DNA of 7,890 nt from an uncultured Devosia sp. (lineage in GTDB: Bacteria > Pseudomonadota > Alphaproteobacteria > Rhizobiales > Devosiaceae). The first letter of the stretch is position 1; every line of letters starts with the position of its first letter. Below the pieces are notes generated by a model that saw only the letters and a list, made by a program, of their open reading frames with translations, made no database searches and was not told the DNA's origin. This document shows positions 1 to 6,027 of the stretch, one piece after another. Location of the stretch: positions 1 through 7,890 of the forward strand of contig CAMLOA010000070.1 of NCBI GenBank assembly GCA_946481445.1, written 5' to 3'. A program made the position numbers and the translations under genes.

Positions 1-109
1 CCTCGATCACGTCCTCGATTGCCTGGGCGGGAGGCATGGTGAACATGGTCGCGCCCATCGCGGCCGCGATCATGCCACGCCATCTCCGGCGCCATTTCTG
101 AGATCTCAT
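1..109 (-). CDS. Exported protein of unknown function, N-terminal part only
   Basis: An ATG at 109-107 opens a minus-strand frame that is still open at the window edge, giving 36 residues. They form a classic Sec signal peptide: a very basic N-region (MRSQKWRRRWRG), a short hydrophobic core rich in Ala and Met, and a PPAQA cleavage site at about residue 30, with the mature part starting IEDVIE. The start is well supported because AGGAG (117-121) lies 7 bp upstream. The product should be periplasmic, outer-membrane or secreted. Its function cannot be read from 36 residues and I do not recognise the family. It is divergent from the LuxR-type regulator, and the palindrome between them makes it a likely regulatory target. 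Confidence 0.75.
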   Translation of the reverse strand, partial: MRSQKWRRRWRGMIAAAMGATMFTMPPAQAIEDVIE

Positions 110-116
110 TTGTCTA

Positions 117-121
117 CTCCT
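117..121 (-). promoter_or_regulatory. Strong ribosome binding site of the exported-protein gene
   Basis: The minus strand reads AGGAG, then 7 bases (TAGACAA), then ATG. This is one of the best Shine-Dalgarno sequences in the window and fixes the start at 109. Confidence 0.7.
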
Positions 122-138
122 GCGTCAAAGGCGCGGAA

Positions 139-144
139 AGTATT
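139..144 (-). promoter_or_regulatory. Candidate -10 element for the exported-protein gene
   Basis: The minus strand reads AATACT here, matching TATAAT at four of six positions. Transcription would begin near 132, giving a leader of about 22 bases that contains the AGGAG site. I see no good -35 hexamer. Instead the palindrome at 164-185 occupies the -35 region, centred at about -42, as expected of an activator-dependent promoter. The assignment rests on position and one weak hexamer. Confidence 0.3.
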
Positions 145-163
145 GGACATAGATTGCACCGGC

Positions 164-185
164 GCATCGAACACCTGTTCGATGC
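164..185. promoter_or_regulatory. Perfect 10+10 bp inverted repeat, probable LuxR-type operator
   Basis: The arms GCATCGAACA (164-173) and TGTTCGATGC (176-185) are exact reverse complements separated by CC. The dyad extends: TTGCA at 154-158 and TGCAA at 191-195 are symmetric about the same centre (174.5). It lies between the divergent exported-protein and LuxR-type genes, the usual place for an operator shared by a regulator and its target. The sequence does not match the Vibrio lux box beyond a short ACCTGT. That the adjacent regulator binds here is inferred from position and symmetry. Confidence 0.6.
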
Positions 186-261
186 CAAACTGCAAGTGCC
201 GCGCCATCTGCTTGCATCAGCACCGCTTTGGGTATCAAACTCGGCCGCGGCCAAGTACAGG

Positions 262-1365
262 ATGGACGAGGGGATGGACGAAGTCCTGCGCCTGATCGAT
301 GACATCTATGCGGCCGGGGCCCAACCGGCGCTTTGGGACAAGGCGCTCATCCATCTTGCCGACATTACCGGCAGCGGGGACGCCACGATGGGCGGCCAGA
401 CCTCGACCCGCGTGCAGATACAGATATCGGCCAGGACGGACCCCGAGGCGATACGGCGCTACGCCGAATACTATCACATGCACAATCCGATGCAGGCAGC
501 CACATTCCTGCAGCCGATCGGTGTCCCGTCGCTCGATTCCATGATCGTGGACCTCGAGGCCTTCCATGCGACCGAATTCTACAATGACTGGTGCGTGCCG
601 CAGGGATTTCTGGGTGGTGCCAGCGTCAACCTCGCCGCCCTCGAAGGCTGGCGCGCAACCATCATGGTCTCCGGCGGCAAGAGCTATGGTGCCGAGGAGC
701 TGCAGATACTGCGCACCGTTGCTCCCCATCTGTGCCGGGCCTTTCAGCTCAACCAGGTGCTGCACCAGACACAGGCGCTGGGGCTGGGTGCAATGGCGGC
801 GCTGGAGCATGTCCGGAAGGGCGCCTTCGTCATCGACAAGCTCAATGTCGCCCGGCCCGCAAACGGCATGGCCGAACGCATCCTGGCGCGCGGTGATGGA
901 TTATGGCTGCGGAACGGGCAACTGGAAGGGGCCGGCGCGGGCGAGACGCGGGCCATCAACGGGGCCATAGCCAGCTGCCTGCGCGGGCTGCCCGATGGCA
1001 GCGGTGCCTCCGTTTCGATCAGCCGCGGCCAGGACCGCAGCAGTCTCGATCTGCTGTGCATCCCCTTCCCTTCCACGGCCTGGTGGCCGGGATTCGAGCA
1101 GCATGTGGCCCTGGTGCTGGTGACCGACAGGGAAGCGCAGCTGGAACTCAAGACGCAGCGCCTGCGGCAGCGGTTCGGGCTGACACAGGCCGAGGCCGCC
1201 CTGGCCTGGGAAATCGCCCGATCGGGCGGGCGCAAGGATGCCGCGGCCCAGCGTGGCGTGTCGGTAGCGACGGTTCGCAGTCAGCTCACCAGCATATTCG
1301 ACAAGACAGGCGTGCGCCGGCAGGCCGAACTGGTGCGCCTCATCCTTGAGGATAGCGACGACTGA
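262..1365 (+). CDS. LuxR-family HTH transcriptional regulator
   Basis: One-component regulator of about 367 residues. Residues 307 to about 362 form a LuxR/FixJ-type four-helix HTH: LTQAEAALAW, then AAAQRGVSVATVRSQL (recognition helix), then IFDKTGVRRQAELVRL. The N-terminal 300 residues are a sensor of unknown ligand. They begin with the LIDDIYAAGAQPALWDKAL pattern common in this group, and a PAS-like stretch starts near AFVIDKLNVARPANGMAERIL. I see no phosphoacceptor receiver and no clear acyl-homoserine-lactone pocket signature. The start is uncertain. ATG262 and ATG274 both have poor Shine-Dalgarno sequences, and the frame is open back to TTG154, but that start would put the palindrome inside the gene. 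The regulator probably controls the divergent exported-protein gene and perhaps itself. Confidence 0.85.
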   Translation: MDEGMDEVLRLIDDIYAAGAQPALWDKALIHLADITGSGDATMGGQTSTRVQIQISARTDPEAIRRYAEYYHMHNPMQAATFLQPIGVPSLDSMIVDLEAFHATEFYNDWCVPQGFLGGASVNLAALEGWRATIMVSGGKSYGAEELQILRTVAPHLCRAFQLNQVLHQTQALGLGAMAALEHVRKGAFVIDKLNVARPANGMAERILARGDGLWLRNGQLEGAGAGETRAINGAIASCLRGLPDGSGASVSISRGQDRSSLDLLCIPFPSTAWWPGFEQHVALVLVTDREAQLELKTQRLRQRFGLTQAEAALAWEIARSGGRKDAAAQRGVSVATVRSQLTSIFDKTGVRRQAELVRLILEDSDD

Positions 1366-1366
1366 A

Positions 1367-2341
1367 CTAGGCCAAGAAGCCCAGCCGCCGGTCGAGTTCG
1401 CTGAGCGGACGGGCCGCCGCGAGCAGGTCTCGCGCCTTGCGGCTGTCGCGGTCCATGGCCGCGATCAGCTGGTCCAGTCCGTCGAAGACTTCCTGCCCGC
1501 GAATGTGGGCCACCAGGGCAACCGTAAGGGTCTGCCCATAGATGTCCTCGTCGAAATCGAAAAGATGTGTCTCGAAGGGTGGCCGCTGGTTGTCGAACAT
1601 GGGCTTCCCGAAGGCCGCCACCCCATCCAGAACCCGATCACCCAATCGAGCCCGCACGGCATAGATGCCCTGCGCAAGCTGGAAGCTGCCATGGGTCATG
1701 GTATTGGCCGTCGGATAGCCGAGTTCCCGGCCGCGCTGGTCGCCCTTGACGACGCAACCGTCGAAGAACCAGTGGTAGCCGAGCAGGCGATTGGCCGCCG
1801 TCACCGCGCCCTCGGTCAGGGCGGCACGAATGCGCGAGGAGGAAATCACCTCCTGCCCCTCATCCATCAGGTCGAGCATCTCCACGGCAAAACCCTGCCG
1901 CTCGCCTTCCTGCTTGAGAAAGGCCGGCGTCCCGCGGCGCTGGCGCCCGAAATGGAAATCCGAACCGACAATGACGCCGCGCACGGCCAGGGCATCGACC
2001 AGGAAGCGCTGGACGAACTGTTCCGCCTCGATCTGGGAAAAATCGCGGTCGAAGTGTAGCACGGCGAGGGCATCGAGCCCGAAGGCCTCGGCCAGGCGCG
2101 CCTTGGCATCGGCTTCGGTCAACCGGAACAGGAAGGGCGCCGGCGCAAAGACGTCGCGCGGGTGCGGCTCGAAGGTGAGCATGATCGCGGGCACCCCGGC
2201 ATCGGCGGCGCGCTGCCGCAACGTTGCCAGCACGCTCTGGTGGCCGCGATGCATGCCGTCGAAATTTCCGATGGCGACATAAGCGCCCCGCAGCGACGGC
2301 GGCACCGAGGCAAGCCCGTCCAGGCGCAGAAAACCACCCAT
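1367..2341 (-). CDS. ribF: Bifunctional riboflavin kinase / FMN adenylyltransferase (FAD synthetase)
   Basis: A cytoplasmic enzyme that phosphorylates riboflavin to FMN and adenylates FMN to FAD. It has 324 residues, a normal full length. The N-terminal nucleotidyltransferase half shows GNFDGMHRGH with HxGH at 31-34, TFEPHP near 57-61 and ISSSRIR at 166-172. The C-terminal kinase half shows GRELGYPTANT with PTAN at 210-213, the catalytic Glu in FETHLFDF (about E257), and the DIYG and HIRGQEVFDGLDQL segments. All expected motifs are intact. ATG2341 is supported by GGTGA five bases upstream, which lies in the end of the HAD gene. The 5 bp gap to that gene indicates cotranscription. It is convergent with the LuxR-type gene, one base apart. 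Confidence 0.96.
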   Translation of the reverse strand: MGGFLRLDGLASVPPSLRGAYVAIGNFDGMHRGHQSVLATLRQRAADAGVPAIMLTFEPHPRDVFAPAPFLFRLTEADAKARLAEAFGLDALAVLHFDRDFSQIEAEQFVQRFLVDALAVRGVIVGSDFHFGRQRRGTPAFLKQEGERQGFAVEMLDLMDEGQEVISSSRIRAALTEGAVTAANRLLGYHWFFDGCVVKGDQRGRELGYPTANTMTHGSFQLAQGIYAVRARLGDRVLDGVAAFGKPMFDNQRPPFETHLFDFDEDIYGQTLTVALVAHIRGQEVFDGLDQLIAAMDRDSRKARDLLAAARPLSELDRRLGFLA

Positions 2342-2346
2342 GCCAG

Positions 2347-3213
2347 TCACCAGGTCAGGCGCGGCAGGAAGCCGGCGAGGTGGGCGCGGCTGGGGGCAAC
2401 CAGGTCGGCAATGGCCTGCGGATCGGGCTTGCCGAAGGCGTCCAGCTCGGCAGCATGGATCGAGCCGGTGACGAAGAGCAGGTCGACCCCGAACTGGGCT
2501 GCCCCAGTGGCATCGGTGCGCACGCTGTCGCCGATCGCCAGCACACGGGACTTGTCGAGGTTGCGGCCTGCCGCGGCCTCGGCCAGCCGGAACGCTTCCT
2601 CGTAGATCGGCTGATACGGCTTTCCCGCCATCATCACCATGCCCCCCATTGCCGCATAGAGGTCGCCCAGCGCCCCGCCGCAATAAATGATCTTGTCGCC
2701 ATGTTCGACCACGCGGTCCGGGTTCGCGCAGATCATGGGCAGCTTGCGGCTGAGCCAGAACCTGGCCCGCTCGCGGTACATTTCGGGCGTGTCGTCATCG
2801 GTGTCGAGGTCGGTGACGACCACGACCTCGGCCTCGTCGGCGCCGGCGCGGCTCACCCCGAGGCCATCATAGAGCGCGTCGTCCTCGGTGGGGGGACCGA
2901 CATGGTGGATGGCCCTGCCGCGATACTTGGCGATCATGGCGCGGGTGGCATCGCCAGAAGACACGATCGCGTCATAGGCCTGCCGATGCACGCCAAGCCG
3001 GTCGAGCATGGCGACAATGGGCGGCGAGGGCCGCGGCGCATTGGTGATGAACACCACCTTGCCGCCGCTATCGCGAAACCGGGACAGCGCATCGACCGCG
3101 GAGGGGAAGGCGGCAACGCCATTGTGGACCACACCCCACACGTCGCTCAGCACGGCGTCGTAACGCCCGGCAAGGTCGGCGAGGCCCGAAATCGAGGGAA
3201 GCGGTGGTGTCAT
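2347..3213 (-). CDS. HAD-superfamily class IIA hydrolase (TIGR01459-like)
   Basis: A predicted HAD phosphatase of 288 residues. Motif I is LSDVWGVVHNG (nucleophile D24). The second motif-I residue, normally Asp and the general acid/base, is Trp26. As I recall, DxWG is characteristic of this family rather than a local mutation. VFITNAPRP (motif II), the Lys in GKPYQPIYEEAF (motif III) and AIGDSVRTDATGA (motif IV) are all present, with a cap domain between motifs II and III. The substrate is unknown. The gene lies just upstream of ribF in the same direction, so a role in nucleotide or flavin phosphate metabolism is possible but unproven. A TTG one codon upstream (3216) is an alternative start; neither start has a strong ribosome site. 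Confidence 0.9.
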   Translation of the reverse strand: MTPPLPSISGLADLAGRYDAVLSDVWGVVHNGVAAFPSAVDALSRFRDSGGKVVFITNAPRPSPPIVAMLDRLGVHRQAYDAIVSSGDATRAMIAKYRGRAIHHVGPPTEDDALYDGLGVSRAGADEAEVVVVTDLDTDDDTPEMYRERARFWLSRKLPMICANPDRVVEHGDKIIYCGGALGDLYAAMGGMVMMAGKPYQPIYEEAFRLAEAAAGRNLDKSRVLAIGDSVRTDATGAAQFGVDLLFVTGSIHAAELDAFGKPDPQAIADLVAPSRAHLAGFLPRLTW

Positions 3214-3242
3214 CAAACAGTCCGATCCGGATGGGATGGGTT

Positions 3243-3271
3243 CTAATGGGCTGCTTGTCCGCTCCGATCAA
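3243..3271 (-). promoter_or_regulatory. Possible sigma-70-type promoter for the HAD-ribF operon
   Basis: The minus strand has TTGATC (3271-3266), a 17 bp spacer and CATTAG (3248-3243), about 30 bp before the HAD start. The hexamers match the consensus at four and three of six positions, so this is weak. The gap between the HAD start and the preceding gene (3214-3308) holds nothing else that I can recognise. Confidence 0.25.
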
Positions 3272-3308
3272 GAGGAAACGGAATCGTGCCTTGGTATCAG
3301 GTGGCTGG

Positions 3309-4541
3309 CTAGAGCTCGGCCCGCCGAAGCTGTGCAACGGGTCTGGGCGGCTCCACCGAGAGGTCCGGCCGCACGGGGCCGGGGCCGGCGATATATGGCC
3401 CCTGCACCAGGGTGATGCCGTCCTCGAGCAGTTCGATGATCTGGCGTTCGCTGCTGATCCCGGTGGCCAGCAGGTTCACCTCGAAGCGCGAAATGTAGTT
3501 GGCGATGTCGGAGGCGTGGAAATCTGTGAACGCTTCCGGTTCCGAGAGGAACCGCGCCGCGTCGATGCGCAGGGAGCGCACGCCCTGCCCCGCCAGTTCG
3601 GCGACATCGACCCGCAGCGAGCGAACGCCAGTGATGGTGAACCCCGCGCCCTTCTTGGCCACCGCATCGGCGATGGCGCGTTCACCGGTGGTGAGGTCGC
3701 GCCAGTCTGCCTCGGACATGGCGAAGATCAGCCCCGGCGCGATCACGCGGTTGGCCTCCAGCGAGGCCACCAGCTGGTCGGACGATGCGTGGTCGGACAG
3801 GGTGGCCCGCGAGAGCGGAATGTAGAGGGTGATGGGTTGTCCGCTGGTCCGGGCCCGGCGGGAGATCGTGATCGCTTCGACCAGGCCCACGCCTTCGATA
3901 TGGCGCTGCACATCCTCGCCACCCCTGCGGGGCATGAAGTCCTCGCGATCCGCGAGGTCGCCATCCTCCAGCATCAGGCGCGGCACCAGGTCGTAGCCTT
4001 GAGGACGGCGATGCGGCAGGGTGACAACGGGCTGGATATGATAGATCAGCCGGTTCTCGGCTATGGCCTGGCGGACCATCTCGATGGGGATCACCGGCTC
4101 GGGTTCGCGCGCCGGCTGGGGTGGCGGCGCCGCGGCGATCATCCGCTCCCGTCCGGAACCGCCCGGCTTTGCCACCTTGTCTTCCATCTCGGCAACTGCT
4201 TCTGCCACCTGGCGGATCACGGTCCCCAGCACCGAAATGTCGGCTTCCACCCCTTCGAGCCGCGCACCGGCATTGATGTCAGCCATGGCGTTGATCCGTT
4301 GCCCCAGCACGGCGCCGGCCTGGGCGTCGGTGGCAAGCAGGCGGGACAGGTCCTCGATCGCCTTTTCCAGGCGGTTCTCCGCGCGCTGTCGCAATGCGCG
4401 CTCCATCAGCACCACGCAGACGCAGCCGAAGACCACAGCGGCGAGGATGGCCTCGGCGGGCGTAAATGTCAGGCCGAAATAGGCAGCCGCGCCGACGCCG
4501 GCGGCAGACATGCCAATCAGGGTGTAAACCAGAGCCTGCAC
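3309..4541 (-). CDS. TipF-like membrane protein with coiled coil and degenerate EAL domain
   Basis: About 410 residues. Two membrane helices (about 2-22 and 29-46) are followed by a charged coiled-coil region (about 47-122), a Pro/Ala-rich linker (about 130-152) and an EAL domain (about 154-390). This order matches Caulobacter TipF, a c-di-GMP-binding flagellar positioning protein. The EAL active site is eroded: the EAL signature is GYDLVPR (182-188), the NLS strand is YIPLS, the DDFG metal site is TITGVRS, and only the end motif VQGPYIAGP looks normal. It is therefore probably not a phosphodiesterase but a c-di-GMP receptor or scaffold at the inner membrane. GTG4541 is chosen because GAGG lies 8 bases upstream; TTG4565 is the alternative. 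No flagellar genes are in view, so the TipF role is by analogy only. Confidence 0.82.
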   Translation of the reverse strand: MQALVYTLIGMSAAGVGAAAYFGLTFTPAEAILAAVVFGCVCVVLMERALRQRAENRLEKAIEDLSRLLATDAQAGAVLGQRINAMADINAGARLEGVEADISVLGTVIRQVAEAVAEMEDKVAKPGGSGRERMIAAAPPPQPAREPEPVIPIEMVRQAIAENRLIYHIQPVVTLPHRRPQGYDLVPRLMLEDGDLADREDFMPRRGGEDVQRHIEGVGLVEAITISRRARTSGQPITLYIPLSRATLSDHASSDQLVASLEANRVIAPGLIFAMSEADWRDLTTGERAIADAVAKKGAGFTITGVRSLRVDVAELAGQGVRSLRIDAARFLSEPEAFTDFHASDIANYISRFEVNLLATGISSERQIIELLEDGITLVQGPYIAGPGPVRPDLSVEPPRPVAQLRRAEL

Positions 4542-4582
4542 GGGGCGGACCTCGATCCCTCTCAAGCGCCGGGATTCGGCTC

Positions 4583-4601
4583 CCCAGTGTTAACACCGGG
4601 T
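4583..4601. repeat. TTAA-centred dyad repeat, copy 1
   Basis: CCCAGTGTTAACACCGGG contains the perfect palindrome GTGTTAACAC (4587-4596), flanked by a CCC/GGG arm pair with one mismatched pair between. It lies 42 bp upstream of GTG4541. It aligns with the second copy at 4633-4650, sharing CCCAG, GTTAA and CGGGT. On the minus strand both copies read TTAACnCTGGG. TTAAC resembles the half-site of the alphaproteobacterial cell-cycle regulator CtrA, but no full TTAA-N7-TTAA site is present. Confidence 0.45.
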
Positions 4602-4632
4602 CGGCGGGCAAAAAAGGCTTGGGCGCCATCTT

Positions 4633-4650
4633 CCCAGCGTTAATGCGGGT
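4633..4650. repeat. TTAA-centred dyad repeat, copy 2
   Basis: CCCAGCGTTAATGCGGGT is the second copy, displaced by exactly 50 bp at its TTAA core. It is a less perfect dyad than copy 1. Its last base is also the last base of the ROK gene's stop codon. These are the only two TTAA tetranucleotides I found in the window. Confidence 0.4.
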
Positions 4651-5858
4651 CAGGCGGCGAAGATGTTCCAGGCCCGCGAGAAGAATGCCCGGAAGAGCAC
4701 GAGCTGTGCTGCCCCCATGGCCGGCGCCGCGGCACCATTGGCTCCCATTTCAAGCTTTGGCTGCTGGCCCGAGAAAGGCGGAAGCGCCGCCATGTGCGCA
4801 CGCACGCTCTCCACGAGCCGCTGTACGACCGGCCTGGGCATCACGCCATCGACAACGGCCGTGTCGAGCCCGATAAGGCCACTGGCGCTGATGACGGCCT
4901 TGGCGATCGCCAGGCCGGCCGCATCGATCCACGCGGAGGCGACCGGCTCCAAGCCGGCCCAGTTCCAATTGATTGGGTTGCCCAGCTGGCGCGGAAGGTC
5001 CGCTGCCGCGAGCCGCTGTTCGAGCGAGAGCAGGGACGCCTCGAGATGGACATAGCTGGATTTGCCGGCCTCGTCGGTCACCAGGATCGAGCCCAGATTG
5101 GCGCCGTTGCCGGTCGGCCCTTCCCACAGTTCGCCCCCCAGCACCATGCCGGCGCCGATCATCGTGCCGACCTGGATATAGGCGAAGCCCTGCGGACGGG
5201 GAGCCGGCCGGGCGATCAGTTCGCTCCAGCAGCCGGCATTGCCGTCGTTGAACCAGGTCACCGGCTGGTCCGTCATCTGCGCGATGCGAGTGGCCAGGTC
5301 GAAGTCCTGCCAGCGTGTGGCGGCCTCGGCCGACGCGCCCAGACGGCCGATATTGCGGTGGATGTTGGACGGTGTCGCCAGCCCGATGCCCGCCAGGCGG
5401 CGGGCCTGCTTGGCCGTCATGCCGGCCCGGATCGTGGCGATCTCGGCTCCCACTATGCCCACGATCGTGGCGGCGTCGGGCCAGCAATAGCTGCGGCGTA
5501 CGCTCGCCAGGGTCTTGCCCGCCATGGAAAACAGCAGCACTTCCACATGACGCCAGCCGACCTCGACGCCGATGGAAAACGCGCCTTCGGGATCGAGGAA
5601 AAGTGGTGTAGCCGGCTGGCCCCGCCTGCCGCGCAGCACGTCGCCCCGGCGGATCAGGCTGCGGCCCTCGAGGTCCGCCACGATTCGCGAGGTGGTCTGC
5701 GGGCCCAGCCCGGACAGCCGCGCGAGATCGGCATTGGACGCGCCCGGATTGAGCGCGATCAGCGTCATTACTGCCCGCTCGTTGGCAATGCGTACCCCCG
5801 ACTGGGCGACGCCGCGGGCAAAGGGCTCGAATGTGTCGCGCGGGAGCTCGTTTTGCAT
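4650..5858 (-). CDS. ROK-family transcriptional regulator lacking the zinc and kinase motifs
   Basis: 402 residues. An N-terminal winged HTH (about 27-75: NERAVMTLIALNPGASNADLAR, then LGPQTTSRIVADLE) is followed by an ROK sugar-kinase-like domain. Recognisable ROK elements are NDGNAGCWSE, with the usual catalytic Asp (D205), and GTMIGAGMVLGGELWEG (231-247). The phosphate-binding DxGxT is changed to EVGWR (99-103). The E-x-G-H motif has become GANLGS, and the CxCGxxGC zinc cluster is missing. It is therefore a regulator and probably not a sugar kinase. ROK regulators usually sense sugars, but no sugar genes lie nearby and the ligand is unknown. ATG5858 is followed directly by MQNELPRDTF; I see no clear ribosome site, and the frame stays open upstream. 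It is divergent from the sigma-54 regulator gene. Confidence 0.88.
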   Translation of the reverse strand: MQNELPRDTFEPFARGVAQSGVRIANERAVMTLIALNPGASNADLARLSGLGPQTTSRIVADLEGRSLIRRGDVLRGRRGQPATPLFLDPEGAFSIGVEVGWRHVEVLLFSMAGKTLASVRRSYCWPDAATIVGIVGAEIATIRAGMTAKQARRLAGIGLATPSNIHRNIGRLGASAEAATRWQDFDLATRIAQMTDQPVTWFNDGNAGCWSELIARPAPRPQGFAYIQVGTMIGAGMVLGGELWEGPTGNGANLGSILVTDEAGKSSYVHLEASLLSLEQRLAAADLPRQLGNPINWNWAGLEPVASAWIDAAGLAIAKAVISASGLIGLDTAVVDGVMPRPVVQRLVESVRAHMAALPPFSGQQPKLEMGANGAAAPAMGAAQLVLFRAFFSRAWNIFAA

Positions 5859-5937
5859 GGGCGCTAGACTTAGCGGGGAGCGGCCATCGGGGGCAAGGGC
5901 CTGTTCGATCGCGGCGGGCGGAACGGAAAATTTACCC

Positions 5938-5949
5938 TGTTGCACAACA
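5938..5949. promoter_or_regulatory. Short dyad TGTTG-CA-CAACA in the divergent gap, possible operator
   Basis: The 169 bp gap between the ROK gene and the sigma-54 regulator gene (5859-6027) contains TGTTG and CAACA separated by CA, next to the most AT-rich patch of the gap (GGAAAATTTACCC). Regulators often bind such dyads beside their own promoters, so ROK autoregulation is possible. Five-base arms are short enough to arise by chance. I see no convincing sigma-70 or sigma-54 promoter in the rest of the gap. Confidence 0.25.
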
Positions 5950-6027
5950 ATCCATGTCCAAACCGGGCGGCCGTGGCGGCGGCAGACAACCGGGCAAGGT
6001 ACTGGAAAGACGCGAGGTCCGGCCAAT

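Noticed and set aside
1215..1228. Perfect palindrome CGCCCGATCGGGCG
   Set aside because: It lies inside the HTH-coding part of the LuxR-type gene and is made of common GC-rich codons, with no T-tract or promoter nearby.
1346..2059. Plus-strand open frame of 237 codons antisense to ribF
   Set aside because: It is a shadow of the well-conserved ribF frame and has no domain or ribosome site of its own.
3278..3292. GGCACG on the minus strand before the HAD gene as a sigma-54 -24 element
   Set aside because: The required GC at the -12 position with correct spacing is absent.
4610..4637. Possible intrinsic terminator after the ROK gene: six T on the minus strand
   Set aside because: The preceding sequence can form only a 3-4 bp stem, too weak to call a terminator.
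3204..4643. Plus-strand open frame of 479 codons antisense to the TipF-like gene
   Set aside because: Its translation is low-complexity and rich in His, Gly, Arg and Asp without any domain, while the minus strand encodes a clear protein. Long antisense frames are expected in GC-rich DNA.
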